Origin: Photobacterium piscicola
GTDB lineage: Bacteria > Pseudomonadota > Gammaproteobacteria > Enterobacterales > Vibrionaceae
Reading direction: 5' to 3'
DNA length: 64,000 nt
NCBI RefSeq assembly: GCF_900166965.1
Contig: NZ_FUZI01000001.1
Span: 372,001-436,000 of the forward strand
Shown piece after piece: positions 42,281-51,210 of this stretch. The translations under genes and the position numbers were made by a program. Each line of letters begins with the position of its first letter. The stretch's first letter is position 1. Below the pieces are notes generated by a model. It made no database searches, was not told the DNA's origin, and saw nothing but the letters and a program-made list of their open reading frames with translations.

Positions 42281-42799
42281 ATGAAAAAAAGACGTGTTAT
42301 TGCAGTAAGTGTACTGATTTTTGCTGGGCTGATTGGTGTAAGAGATCTGTATATGACGTTAGAACCTCAACATGAGGTTAACGTTAATGGTAAAACACTA
42401 CATTTAGGTCAGGTATATTCTCAACATTTATTGTCGACGGTTGTTATTACGAGTAATGAAGAAACACTGCTAACGGTAACCGCACCGATTACAACGATCG
42501 TTAAACAACTCACAACCGAACTCAATAATGATGTAAATGAGGCAAATAAAACGCTTTCTGCTGGTGAAAAAATGCAGTTATCAACAGCGTATTTTAATAC
42601 CAATATTACTCTTCATTTATCAACCGTAGTGACTTATAACACTCAGCATTATGCGTCAGTTTCAATGCCATTAGAGACGGTAGCCGTTAATTATACCGTT
42701 AATGATGCAGTGCAATTTAATGATATTATTGAGTTAGTGCAACGTTATCAAAAGAGTACTCAGAAGATATTTAATAATAATTATGATTTTATAAACTAG
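42281..42799 (+). CDS. Exported/anchored hypothetical protein (172 aa)
   Basis: No family recognised. A basic N terminus and one hydrophobic helix (RRVIAVSVLIFAGLIGVRDL) make a signal anchor or signal peptide. The rest (about 40-172) is Thr/Val-rich beta sequence with little Cys or charge clustering (STVVITSNEETLLTVTAPIT, SMPLETVAVNYTVNDA). A CRP-like site precedes it. It lies upstream of a sulfatase gene with about 150 bp between them. Confidence 0.7.
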   Translation: MKKRRVIAVSVLIFAGLIGVRDLYMTLEPQHEVNVNGKTLHLGQVYSQHLLSTVVITSNEETLLTVTAPITTIVKQLTTELNNDVNEANKTLSAGEKMQLSTAYFNTNITLHLSTVVTYNTQHYASVSMPLETVAVNYTVNDAVQFNDIIELVQRYQKSTQKIFNNNYDFIN

Positions 42800-42955
42800 A
42801 GATTTACAAGCAATCATAATAGGAATCAAATACCGTTATTAAATTGATTACCAGTAAAATTGTGATGATCGTTTGATTCTGAAATTTTATGATTGTTTGT
42901 TTTTAAAGACTATAGATACTTTCATTTACTTTTGATTTTAATTTAAAGAAAACAT

Positions 42956-44581
42956 ATGAAAGTAACTAGACGTTCATTTATCCATTATGCAGCTTCAATG
43001 TCTGTGTCTGCTGCAGCATTAACCAGTATGGGAGTGATGGGGCAACCGATAGCGCCTAAAAAGAATAATGTGTTGTTTATTGCCATTGACGATCTTAATG
43101 ATTGGATTGGTGCTTTAGGTGCGCATCCACAAGCAAAAACGCCTAATATTGATCGTTTGTTTCATCGTTCAACTGCGTTTACCAATGCTCATTGCCAAGT
43201 GCCAGTGTGCGGACCTTCGCGTACAGCTTTATTAACGGGAATGAGCCCAACGACAACAGGGCTATACACCAATAAAGAGCTAGGTATCAAACCGTTTTCG
43301 CCTGTTGCTGAGTCTGTTTTAGGTAGTTCTCCCGTCTTACCACAGCACTTTAAAAGTAACGGCTATTACACCATGGCATCAGGGAAAATATCTCATCATG
43401 GTACTGCGGATTTTCGTCATGCAGAGCAGTGGCATGAAGAAGTTCCACTCTATGTTATCGGCCCTCGTGATGCGCATATTTTTGCCAATGGTTACGGCTA
43501 TGGTTCATACGGTAAAGATGATCATAAATATTATCCATTCCCTGTTGGTGGGGGACAAATTATTCAATCTGAACACTACGGTCCAGGTACACCGGGTATG
43601 TCTTTGTGCAGTGGTGCGTTAGAACGACGGGATATTCCTAATGGTGGTGTTATGCCTGATGAATATTTTGCTGATTGGACGGTTGAACGGCTTAAGAAAA
43701 CCTATGATAAGCCGTTTTTTATGGCGTGTGGCTTTATTCGTCCACATGTACCTTACACTGCCCCAAAAGAGTATTTTGATTTATTCCCACTTGATGATGT
43801 GATTGTGCCTGACACAATAAGCAAAGAAATGGCTGATGTTCCATTATACGGTAAAGCGTTAGCATTGGGGATCATTCCAAATGGTGATGCGGCAGCGGTT
43901 GAAAAAACCAAAATGCGTAAAGAGTTAGTCCAAGCTTATCTCGCCTGTATTGCCTTTGTTGATGCGCAAGTGGGAAAGTTGCTTGATACTCTAGAAGCTA
44001 GCCCACATGCAAATAACACCACCGTCATCTTTTGGGGCGATCACGGCCAGAACTTTGGTGAGCACATGAATTATCGCAAGCAAACCTTATGGGGAGAATC
44101 AACGCGAGTGCCGCTATTAATCAGCGAAGCAGGGCAGAAGCAAGGTAAAATATGTCGCCAAGCGGTAAGTTTGCTTGATGTTTATCCAACTCTGGTTGAG
44201 ATGTGTGGTTTACCGAACGTTGCCACTAATGAAGGTATTTCACTGGTGCCATTACTTAGAAACCCAAACTTTGATCGTAAAATTCCTGTCGTCACCACTT
44301 ATGGTTATCAATGCCATGCGATTCGTGATCAGCGTTACACTTATATTCGTTATCGTGATGGGGGTGAAGAACTTTATGATCGTAGCGTTGATGCTGACGA
44401 ACATCATAATTTAGCCGCCGATAAACAATACCAAGCGATTAAAACCAAGATGGCGCAGTGGTTACCCAAAAATGAAGTATTACCGTTTGGAATGAAAGAC
44501 TTTGATAATGAGAGCGGTGATTTTATTACCAAGATCCTAGCTAAATTTGAAAACAACGGTATTCCAGCATACTTACAGTAA
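42956..44581 (+). CDS. Sulfatase (formylglycine type), Tat-exported
   Basis: A 541-residue type I sulfatase of the alkaline-phosphatase superfamily. The N terminus TRRSFIHYAASMSVSAAALT is a twin-arginine signal. Cys85 in CGPSRTALLTG is the C-x-P-S-R site converted to formylglycine. Metal-binding AIDDLNDW near 43-50 and HGQNFGEH near 364 are present. Overall it is most like iduronate-2-sulfatase/choline-sulfatase-type enzymes. No maturase (FGE or AnSME) gene is adjacent, so a maturase elsewhere is required. A terminator follows at 44594-44630. Substrate unknown. Confidence 0.92.
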   Translation: MKVTRRSFIHYAASMSVSAAALTSMGVMGQPIAPKKNNVLFIAIDDLNDWIGALGAHPQAKTPNIDRLFHRSTAFTNAHCQVPVCGPSRTALLTGMSPTTTGLYTNKELGIKPFSPVAESVLGSSPVLPQHFKSNGYYTMASGKISHHGTADFRHAEQWHEEVPLYVIGPRDAHIFANGYGYGSYGKDDHKYYPFPVGGGQIIQSEHYGPGTPGMSLCSGALERRDIPNGGVMPDEYFADWTVERLKKTYDKPFFMACGFIRPHVPYTAPKEYFDLFPLDDVIVPDTISKEMADVPLYGKALALGIIPNGDAAAVEKTKMRKELVQAYLACIAFVDAQVGKLLDTLEASPHANNTTVIFWGDHGQNFGEHMNYRKQTLWGESTRVPLLISEAGQKQGKICRQAVSLLDVYPTLVEMCGLPNVATNEGISLVPLLRNPNFDRKIPVVTTYGYQCHAIRDQRYTYIRYRDGGEELYDRSVDADEHHNLAADKQYQAIKTKMAQWLPKNEVLPFGMKDFDNESGDFITKILAKFENNGIPAYLQ

Positions 44582-44593
44582 TTCCAAATTATG

Positions 44594-44630
44594 AAAAGCC
44601 ACTGTGTTGTTGAAGCGGTGGCCTTTTATT
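44594..44630 (+). terminator. Intrinsic terminator of the sulfatase gene
   Basis: AAAAGCCAC (44594-44602) pairs with GTGGCCTTTT (44618-44627) with one bulged base. It falls inside the longest frame of the following transposase gene, so that frame's 5' end is not coding. Confidence 0.65.
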
Positions 44631-44633
44631 TGG

Positions 44634-44641
44634 GGACAGCC
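44634..44641 (+). repeat. GGACAGCC motif, left flank of the RayT gene
   Basis: GGACAGCC in the context TTGGGGACAGCCATA is the exact reverse complement of the GGCTGTCC motif at 45910-45917 that follows the transposase gene. The same octamer, in GGCTGTCC orientation, recurs at 48509 and 48641. Confidence 0.65.
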
Positions 44642-44704
44642 ATAACTTTGCATATTAACTATGAGCTACTACAGTTAAGCTTCAAGTTGCTTATGGTGAA
44701 ACGA

Positions 44705-45715
44705 ATGACAATCTCAAGACGAAAATTGATAGAACCTCAAATCACGCCCTTTTATCATGTGATTAATCGCTGCGTGCGTCGTGCTTATTTGTGTGGAGAT
44801 GACCCATACAATGGCAAAAAATATCACCATCGTCGTGGTTGGATAGTAAATAAAATCAAACAATTAGCCTCTGTGTTTTGTATTGATGTTTGTGCTTATG
44901 CGGTGATGAGTAACCATTATCATTTAGTGCTTAAAATAGACACCGAACAGCAGCAAAAGCTAACGCCAGAAGCGGTGATATCACGCTGGTTACAGTTATT
45001 TAATGGTCATCCTATTGCGGTCGATTTTTTAAAAGAGGGTCAAATTGGCTCGGATAAACAACAAGCATTATCAAATTTAGTGGCTGAATGGCAACAACGA
45101 TTAGGCAGTATTAGTTGGTTTATGCGCTGTCTTAATGAAGAAATAGCACGAAAAGCCAATAAAGAAGATCAATGTAAAGGCGCGTTTTGGGAAGGGCGAT
45201 TTAAGTCTCAGGCACTACTGGACGAGCAAGCGTTATTATCTTGCATGATGTACGTTGATCTAAATCCAATTAGGGCTGGCATTACACCTTCATTAGAGCA
45301 GTCTGATTTTACCTCTATTCAACAACGTATTCGTGAATACCATCATGCTAAAGCTTCCAGTTCAAAGAAAACGCCATCAAGTACTAATCATTTTACATTA
45401 TTACCTTTTGTTGGTGCTGAACATCAGGCAAAAAAAGCGGGGATAAACTTTGCTTTTGCTGATTACCTTGAACTGATTGACTGGACTGGTCGGTGTATTC
45501 GAAATGATAAAAAAGGCTTTATTGCACCTAATCAACCCAAGATTTTACAGCAAATGGGAATAACACCAGATGCTTGGCTTGAACACAGTGAACAATTTAT
45601 GGAGCATTATGCCAATGTAAGCGGGAAATGGTCCCGAATGTGTGCATTCAAACAACATGTTGGTGGGCATTGGTGCAAAGGGAAGTCAGCGAGTCACCAG
45701 TTACATCCTAATTAG
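44705..45715 (+). CDS. REP-associated tyrosine transposase (RayT/TnpA-REP, Y1 family)
   Basis: A 336-residue single-strand HUH transposase domain protein. Family features: the entry motif TPFYHVINRCVRRAYLCG near residues 12-30, the HUH motif in MSNHYHLVLKI near 92-102, and the C-terminal FWEGRFKSQALLDEQALLSC with LNPIRAG near 190-210. Such domesticated transposases act on short palindromic REP sequences. The start at ATG 44705 is used because an upstream ATG at 44591 lies in the sulfatase terminator. Inverted GGACAGCC motifs flank it. No IS200-type terminal structure is complete, so mobility is uncertain. Confidence 0.85.
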   Translation: MTISRRKLIEPQITPFYHVINRCVRRAYLCGDDPYNGKKYHHRRGWIVNKIKQLASVFCIDVCAYAVMSNHYHLVLKIDTEQQQKLTPEAVISRWLQLFNGHPIAVDFLKEGQIGSDKQQALSNLVAEWQQRLGSISWFMRCLNEEIARKANKEDQCKGAFWEGRFKSQALLDEQALLSCMMYVDLNPIRAGITPSLEQSDFTSIQQRIREYHHAKASSSKKTPSSTNHFTLLPFVGAEHQAKKAGINFAFADYLELIDWTGRCIRNDKKGFIAPNQPKILQQMGITPDAWLEHSEQFMEHYANVSGKWSRMCAFKQHVGGHWCKGKSASHQLHPN

Positions 45716-45909
45716 ATATAGTTTCTTATTATCAGATGAAAATACCGCAATAACTGTCAGGATTGTGGGCTTTTTTGATCCTGAAATATGCTAACAGAAC
45801 CGATTTAGTGATGAATTATAAACAATAAGCTGTAATTTTTAGAATTGAGAATTTATTGCTGGTGGAATGGTTTGTTTTTGGGGGGCTCTATTTAAGAGCT
45901 AATATATTT

Positions 45910-45917
45910 GGCTGTCC
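45910..45917 (+). repeat. GGCTGTCC motif, right flank of the RayT gene
   Basis: The exact inverted copy of the GGACAGCC at 44634. It lies about 200 bp after the transposase stop, in an otherwise empty gap beside AAGAGCTAATATATTT. It may be a REP-like substrate of the adjacent RayT. Confidence 0.6.
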
Positions 45918-45932
45918 AGCATAAAGCACATA

Positions 45933-45966
45933 AACAAAAGACAACCCCTAAAATAGCAGGCTGTCT
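45933..45966 (-). terminator. Intrinsic terminator of the U32 gene
   Basis: On the minus strand AGACAGCC (45966-45959) pairs with GGTTGTCT-type sequence (45946-45939) with one wobble pair, followed by TTTTGTTT. Confidence 0.6.
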
Positions 45967-46012
45967 AATATTATTTTATTTTGTTGTTGAGACTAAGCCA
46001 TACCGCTAACGC

Positions 46013-48256
46013 TTATAAACCCTGAACATATTGGGCATTAGTTGAGATAGGCACTAAATTATCCAGTTCAGCTTTAGCGTCATCATTACCAGCAAGTAGT
46101 GCTTCAAAGTGTTTGATTAGTTCTACTTTGTCTTGTTCTTGCTTTGAACCTGCACCGATGTTGGTTAAATCAATAAAGAACTCGTCAAACAAATGCGAGA
46201 AATCATTCACTGCATCAAAGTTTAGGAACTGCTCATGATTGTAAATACTTGGGTAGCCACCTTTTTGTTTATCAACCGCAAATGAAATACCTTTTACATT
46301 AGTAATGGTGGTCGCTTTTTCGCATTTCAGCATACAGCCAGCTTCAATGGCCGGTTTCTTACAGCCAACGGTTTGTTGGAAGAAACATTGACGGCTGGTC
46401 ATCATCAGGATTGGATGATAAATGCTGTAACAGAGCTTAAAGTTTTCTGGACGGGTAATATTTCTGATTTGACCACGGTTGATCTCGTTAGAAATAAAGG
46501 CACCAGCACAGTTTAATTCTTCTTTTAACGTAAGAAGAGCGTGTGAGTTGGTGGTATTTAAGAACGGTCCTGCCACCCACTCGATACCCATTTCATAAGC
46601 TTTATAAGCAATACCCGTATTGTTAGTTACGATACGCTTAGGTTTCACTTGCTCAAGGATTTTGACTGATTCTAAATAATCTTTACCAATTAATACCGCT
46701 GGGAACCAAGGAATCAAACGAGGGTTTTCTTGTAATAACGTAATGTGCTTAAGACAGTTCTTTTTCAAGCTTTCAGGAAGTTTGAAGTAGATATCAGCAT
46801 CTGTTACATCAGTAAGGTGTAAATCTTTTTCATTGGCAATCAGTAACGATAGTTTAGGTGTTGATGATACTTTATCGTGTTTAGGTAAAGCGGGTACATC
46901 AACATGCTTAATTACCTCACGAGAGCCATTTAATAAAAATGCTGCTTGGTTTTTTAGAACCGTAATTTCTTTAAACGGCACCGTTAAGTTAGCATCAAAG
47001 TTGTCAAAGTTCATTGGCGCTAGATCAAACGTTGCATTATTAAAACTACGGAAGCGTTTATCTAGCGTTTCTGATGTAATGGCAATTTCATCTGCTATGC
47101 GTAATAACGAATCAGTTTTTACTTCAAATGAGGTGTTACCTGCTATGATATTAAGTGTTAGCGGTGTGTTTTCTTTGGCAGTAAAAGCCAATGTTAGAGC
47201 AACTTTATCAATGCTTAGATCTTTAATCTTATCGGCTAGTTCAGCACCTAATGCATTTTTTTCATTATAAAGATCTTGTTTTACATCATGGATTTGAACA
47301 ACAGAAATAGCATTGTTTTTTTCAACCGCATAATTAACACTGTTATCACGCGGGTTATCGGTAAACATTTTCTTGTTGAGATCGCCCTGTAAAAATGAGT
47401 TAGTGAAGCTACGGTTAAAGACTTTATGTAAATTGCTATCGTCAGCTAATAACTTACCTGATTCAATAAAGTTATTGATCTGTTTGCGCCATGTATCAAC
47501 CACAGTGTAAACATAGTGGGCGCCTTTAATACGGCCTTCGACTTTTAATGAATCAACCCCTGCATCGACCAGTTCAGGTAAATCAAAGTAGGCTGAATTA
47601 TCTTTTAAGTTAAGCGGGAAGCGATGACCTTCAGCGGTCACTTCGTATTCGTCACGGCAAGCTTGGCTACAACGACCACGGTTACCTGAGTTACCGACAC
47701 TGACTGAACTTGAGTAACATTGACCAGAGAAAGCGATACATAATGCGCCATGGACAAAGACTTCAGTTAATACATCATGATCATGAGCGACGGTTGTTAA
47801 TGCTTTAATCTCACCAAGGTTGAGCTCACGCGATAAGTTAACTCGTGTAGCGCCGATTTTGTGTAAGAATAAAATTTGACCTTCGTTGTGGGTTGTTAAC
47901 TGAGTAGATGCATGGATATGTAATGATGGGAAATGCTTTTTAACAATGTTGAAGATACCCAAATCTTGTACGATGATGCCATCAATGCCACTGTTAACCA
48001 GTTTATTTAGCAAGCGTACCAAGCTAACAACCTCGTGTTCTAATATTACGACATTGAGCGTTAAGAAGACTTCACAGTTGTGCTCATGTGCCAGTCGTAA
48101 TACGCCATTTAGCTCATCATATGAAAGATTGGAGGCGCGGTTACGGGCATTGAACATATCTAAACCACAGTAGACGGCATTTGCACCAGCAACAATCGCC
48201 GCTTTAATTGCTTCTACGTCACCACCCGGTGCCAATAATTCTATTTTTCTACTCAT
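46013..48256 (-). CDS. U32 family (peptidase-like / RNA-hydroxylase-like) protein
   Basis: A 747-residue cytoplasmic U32 protein. The N-terminal TIM-barrel half starts MSRKIELLAPGGDVEAIKAA and contains the family signature VFVHGALCIAFSGQCYSSS followed by GNRGRCSQACRDE, which supplies conserved cysteines. A second half has a further Cys cluster (CFFQQTVGCKKP, GCMLKCEKATT) likely to bind a metal or Fe-S cluster. Related members include RlhA and TrhP, which hydroxylate RNA, but this protein is longer and I give no symbol. An upstream TTG six codons earlier is an alternative start. Confidence 0.85.
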   Translation of the reverse strand: MSRKIELLAPGGDVEAIKAAIVAGANAVYCGLDMFNARNRASNLSYDELNGVLRLAHEHNCEVFLTLNVVILEHEVVSLVRLLNKLVNSGIDGIIVQDLGIFNIVKKHFPSLHIHASTQLTTHNEGQILFLHKIGATRVNLSRELNLGEIKALTTVAHDHDVLTEVFVHGALCIAFSGQCYSSSVSVGNSGNRGRCSQACRDEYEVTAEGHRFPLNLKDNSAYFDLPELVDAGVDSLKVEGRIKGAHYVYTVVDTWRKQINNFIESGKLLADDSNLHKVFNRSFTNSFLQGDLNKKMFTDNPRDNSVNYAVEKNNAISVVQIHDVKQDLYNEKNALGAELADKIKDLSIDKVALTLAFTAKENTPLTLNIIAGNTSFEVKTDSLLRIADEIAITSETLDKRFRSFNNATFDLAPMNFDNFDANLTVPFKEITVLKNQAAFLLNGSREVIKHVDVPALPKHDKVSSTPKLSLLIANEKDLHLTDVTDADIYFKLPESLKKNCLKHITLLQENPRLIPWFPAVLIGKDYLESVKILEQVKPKRIVTNNTGIAYKAYEMGIEWVAGPFLNTTNSHALLTLKEELNCAGAFISNEINRGQIRNITRPENFKLCYSIYHPILMMTSRQCFFQQTVGCKKPAIEAGCMLKCEKATTITNVKGISFAVDKQKGGYPSIYNHEQFLNFDAVNDFSHLFDEFFIDLTNIGAGSKQEQDKVELIKHFEALLAGNDDAKAELDNLVPISTNAQYVQGL

Positions 48257-48640
48257 GCGAAATAACCTACTCAATGCTTTTCTTGTAATTTTTGAGAGGG
48301 CATTCTATCTGTATCTGTAGGGTAATACCATAAAATAGGCTTTTGTTGATATAAATCAATCAAAGAAATGTAAATGTATGCATGTAAAGTTAGATGAGAG
48401 GGTCGTTATAACGTTACATTACAATTGTGGATGATTACAGCAACATCAAGGTTACTTATAGCTGATGAATTACAACATATGGGTGTCCAATTATCTTAAT
48501 CATCTTTTGGCTGTCCCATGATTTGTCTTTGATTTGTCTTTGATTTGTCTTTGATTTGTCTGCCCATGATTTGTCTATGATTTCCTGATTAACCATATTT
48601 AAAGCTTAAAGTTACTGGTGGTAAACGTACTAAAATATAT
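48257..48640. other. Intergenic region with REP-like octamers and an 11-bp tandem repeat
   Basis: No gene was seen in this 384-bp gap. It contains GGGTGTCC (48481), GGCTGTCC (48509), a run of gatttgtcttt repeats at 48520-48561 and a degenerate repeat to 48578. These resemble REP-like material related to the RayT-flanking motifs. Confidence 0.5.
48520..48578. repeat. Tandem 11-bp repeat (gatttgtcttt)
   Basis: Three full copies (48520-48530, 48531-48541, 48542-48552) and a partial fourth to 48561, then two degenerate copies (CATGATTTGTCT, ATGATTTCC). It starts right after the GGCTGTCC motif at 48509. Confidence 0.8.
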
Positions 48641-48890
48641 GGCTGTCCAAGCTTCTTTATCAGCGAATGCTAAACATAATCAACGTAGAGATATTAAAAC
48701 CATTCAAGATCAAATATTAACTGAGTTTGGGGTTGAGATTGAATCGATAGTTAATCAAAAGTATTTGAAATGTTTATTTGAATTAAGATCTTATGCTCGT
48801 AATGAAACAAAAGAATTAAAATCGCCAATAATGCGATTATTTCAAATTGAAGAGTATTTATTAAAACATATAGAGCGATTAGAGCGTTAA
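48639..48890 (+). CDS. Small hypothetical protein (83 aa)
   Basis: An 83-residue soluble helical protein (DIKTIQDQILTEFGVEIESI, KYLKCLFELRSYARNETKEL) with no family recognised. The start codon ATGGCTGTCC overlaps a GGCTGTCC motif, so either the true start is elsewhere (a GTG at 48618 is open in the same frame) or the gene was fused with the repeat. No ribosome binding site is obvious. It may be an ORF of convenience. Confidence 0.4.
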   Translation: MAVQASLSANAKHNQRRDIKTIQDQILTEFGVEIESIVNQKYLKCLFELRSYARNETKELKSPIMRLFQIEEYLLKHIERLER

Positions 48891-48920
48891 AAATTGTATA
48901 ATAAAAATGATATTTAAATA

Positions 48921-48955
48921 AATTGTTGAAATAACCTCAGGCTATTTCAACAATT
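48921..48955 (-). terminator. Hairpin after the TPM-domain operon
   Basis: A perfect 13-bp stem (48921-48933 with 48943-48955, core TTGTTGAAATA) lies 28 bp after the minus-strand stop at 48983, with moderately T-rich sequence after it. Confidence 0.5.
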
Positions 48956-48982
48956 AATATTAGTGGTGAATTATTTCACATG

Positions 48983-49600
48983 TTAATCAATAACGACTAA
49001 ACAGTTAGGTAATTCATTTTTTTCTTCCGTGTACGGTAGGGCGTTAGTTAATAATTTACCAGATTGCTGTAAACACTGAATAAAGCCTTCAAACGTTTTT
49101 CCTGCTTTAACATCTTTGGTGAAATCTCGGACTATGCTTTGCCATGCTTCATCACTGATACAATCATTAATGCCATAATCTGTTAAAATTTCAACATAAT
49201 GCTCAGCTTCGCAAACAAAGATCATTACCCCTAAATGCTGTTTAGTACGATGAACACCATTGGCTAAAAACTGCTCACGAGCAACCAGACTTGCACGGCG
49301 ATGTTTAACTACTTTTGGTAATAAACAGTACTTAATGGCTGGAATACGAAAGATCAATGTTAGAACAACAAAAGCAGCTAATTGCACTAATAGAATATCC
49401 GTTAGCTCTAACCATAATGGAGTAATGATTAACAGTGCAGGAACAAATAGCGCAATAATGGCAGCCCACAAGGTTGGAACAAAGTAATAGTCATCCGCTT
49501 TTGTTGCCATCACGGTAATTAATTCAGCATCGGTGGTTTTTTCCATATCACTGATGGTTTGGCTAATTGTTTGTAGTTGTTCATTTGTAAATAATTTCAT
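48983..49600 (-). CDS. TPM-domain membrane protein (YgcG-like, second in operon)
   Basis: A 205-residue inner-membrane protein. The N-terminal 40 residues contain the TPM motif ELITVMATKADDYY. Hydrophobic helices lie at about 35-55 and 62-85. The C-terminal part is soluble (VFVCEAEHYVEILTDYGIN, the second half of the TPM domain). Start ATG 49600 has AGGAGG six bases upstream and overlaps the previous stop by one base; the ATG at 49606 overlaps that site. It is the last gene of lemA-TPM-TPM. Confidence 0.85.
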   Translation of the reverse strand: MKLFTNEQLQTISQTISDMEKTTDAELITVMATKADDYYFVPTLWAAIIALFVPALLIITPLWLELTDILLVQLAAFVVLTLIFRIPAIKYCLLPKVVKHRRASLVAREQFLANGVHRTKQHLGVMIFVCEAEHYVEILTDYGINDCISDEAWQSIVRDFTKDVKAGKTFEGFIQCLQQSGKLLTNALPYTEEKNELPNCLVVID

Positions 49601-50358
49601 TACCATCCTCCTGATGCACCGCCGCCGCCGAAGCCACCGCCGCCACCACTAAAACCACCACCGCTGCCGCCACTACCTCCTCCGAAACCACCGTCAAAGC
49701 CACTAGAGCCGCCACGGTGTGATCCAAAACCACCACTGGTGAAGACATCACCATCGCGGCCATAATAGGTTGAACGGTTGCGACGACGACGGCTAAAGGC
49801 AACAATTTGAATGATCACTACAAATAAAATAAACAAATAGAAATCGTAGGGTGGTTTATCTTCTGTCACAACAGGTTTGTATTCACCATGGATAGCAGCA
49901 ATGATAGCTGTTACACCATTATCGATTCCCGTTGCAAACTTACCGGCTTTAAAAGCGGGTTTAATGTGATTATTTATAATATTAATCGCAATCGCATCAG
50001 GTAATGCACCCTCTAAACCATAACCGACTTCTATACGCATTTTTTTGTCATTTTTAGCGATAATTAATAATACGCCATTGTCATGTTGTTTCTGTCCAAT
50101 TCCCCAAGTACGACCGAGTTGATAGCCATAATCGGCAATTGGAATGCCATTAGTTGACGGTACGGTTACTACCACCACTTGGTTGGACGATGATTTTTCT
50201 TCTGCGGCAAGCGTTTGCTCAAGTTGCTGAGTTTGAGCTTCATTTAGCATATGAGCGTCGTCGACCACTCTCCCTGTTAATTCAGGGAAAGTGATTGCAG
50301 CCAATGCACTTTGGCTGATGAACAACAAAAGCCCACAGATAAGTAGGACTTTTTTCAT
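49600..50358 (-). CDS. TPM-domain protein (YgcG family)
   Basis: A 252-residue secreted or membrane-bound TPM (TLP18.3/Psb32/MOLO-1) protein. Signal peptide LLICGLLLFISQSALAA, then the TPM domain (FPELTGRVVDDAHMLNEAQT, NQVVVVTVPSTNG, GVLLIIAKNDKKMRIEVGYG). A membrane helix follows (YLFILFVVIIQIVAFS), then a Gly/Ser-rich C-terminal tail (GGSSGFDGGFGGGSGGSGGG and similar). YgcG-type proteins commonly pair with LemA. It lies immediately after lemA (adjacent bases), so coupling is likely. Function in the cell is not established. Confidence 0.9.
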   Translation of the reverse strand: MKKVLLICGLLLFISQSALAAITFPELTGRVVDDAHMLNEAQTQQLEQTLAAEEKSSSNQVVVVTVPSTNGIPIADYGYQLGRTWGIGQKQHDNGVLLIIAKNDKKMRIEVGYGLEGALPDAIAINIINNHIKPAFKAGKFATGIDNGVTAIIAAIHGEYKPVVTEDKPPYDFYLFILFVVIIQIVAFSRRRRNRSTYYGRDGDVFTSGGFGSHRGGSSGFDGGFGGGSGGSGGGFSGGGGGFGGGGASGGW

Positions 50359-50958
50359 TTAGAATTCAACCTTAGGCGCAACATCAGCGTTAGGTGTTGT
50401 TGCTGTAAAGTTAGGTTTGATTTTTAGATCGCTATACATTGCCCAGTGCCATAAACGGCCAGGGAAAGTACGAATTTCAGTATTAAAAGCTTTTACTGCA
50501 TTGATGTAATCGCGACGCGCAACAGCGATACGATTTTCTGTGCCTTCTAGCTGTGCTTGAAGTGCGATAAATTGTTGGTTAGCTTTTAGATCTGGATAGC
50601 GTTCTGATACAACCATCAATCGAGATAACGCACTGCTTAATTGACCTTGAGCGGCTTCAAATTTTTTAAAGGCTTCTGGGTTATTTAATGTTTCAGGCGT
50701 GACTTGCATCGATGAAACTTTTGATCTTGCTTCTGTCACTGCCGTCAACGTGTCTTTTTCGTGAGCAGCATAACCTTTAACCGTTGCGACTAAATTGGGG
50801 ATTAAATCTGCACGACGTTGATAATTATTCTGTACTTGGGCCCAATCAGCATTGGCTTGTTCATCGAGAGTAGGGATGGTATTGATACCACAACCTGTTA
50901 ATTGAGTAAGCAGTAATGCGATAAATAGATATTTGATTGATTTGAGATACTTCACCAT
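50359..50958 (-). CDS. lemA: LemA family lipoprotein
   Basis: A 199-residue LemA-type protein. Lipoprotein signal TQLTGCG near residues 19-25. The family core is a long helical bundle (ADWAQVQNNYQRRADLIPNL with the typical DLIPNLV, and ARRDYINAVKAFNTEIRTFP). AAGGA precedes the ATG. It is followed directly by two TPM-domain genes, the standard lemA-ygcG operon. Role in the envelope or membrane stress is unknown. Confidence 0.93.
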   Translation of the reverse strand: MVKYLKSIKYLFIALLLTQLTGCGINTIPTLDEQANADWAQVQNNYQRRADLIPNLVATVKGYAAHEKDTLTAVTEARSKVSSMQVTPETLNNPEAFKKFEAAQGQLSSALSRLMVVSERYPDLKANQQFIALQAQLEGTENRIAVARRDYINAVKAFNTEIRTFPGRLWHWAMYSDLKIKPNFTATTPNADVAPKVEF

Positions 50959-51151
50959 AAGATTCCTTTTTTTATGCTTTCAAGTGATTATTATTACTCA
51001 AGTAAAGCATACATTGCACCATTGTTGGTAAATGATCACTGATAATTGTGACTAACTGATGGCAAATAGTCTTTTTTTTGTACAATGTTCGTTGGAGTAA
51101 GGAAATGGTGGGAATGTTCACATACCTTGTAAGAATGCGAGGTTTATCAAC

Positions 51152-51188
51152 AATAACCCATGCTAATTATTAACTTCGCATGGGTATT
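51152..51188 (-). terminator. Intrinsic terminator of the deacylase/carrier operon
   Basis: AATAACCCATGC (51152-51163) pairs with GCATGGGTATT (51178-51188) with one bulge. It lies 22 bp downstream of the deacylase stop on the minus strand, with TATTGTTG after it. Confidence 0.5.
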
Positions 51189-51210
51189 GTGATGGAGGAT
51201 AACTTAATGG

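Noticed and set aside
46833..47270. Plus-strand 145-residue open frame inside the U32 gene
   Set aside because: It is antisense to a long conserved protein and has a Ser/Leu/Ala-biased shadow composition with no ribosome binding site.
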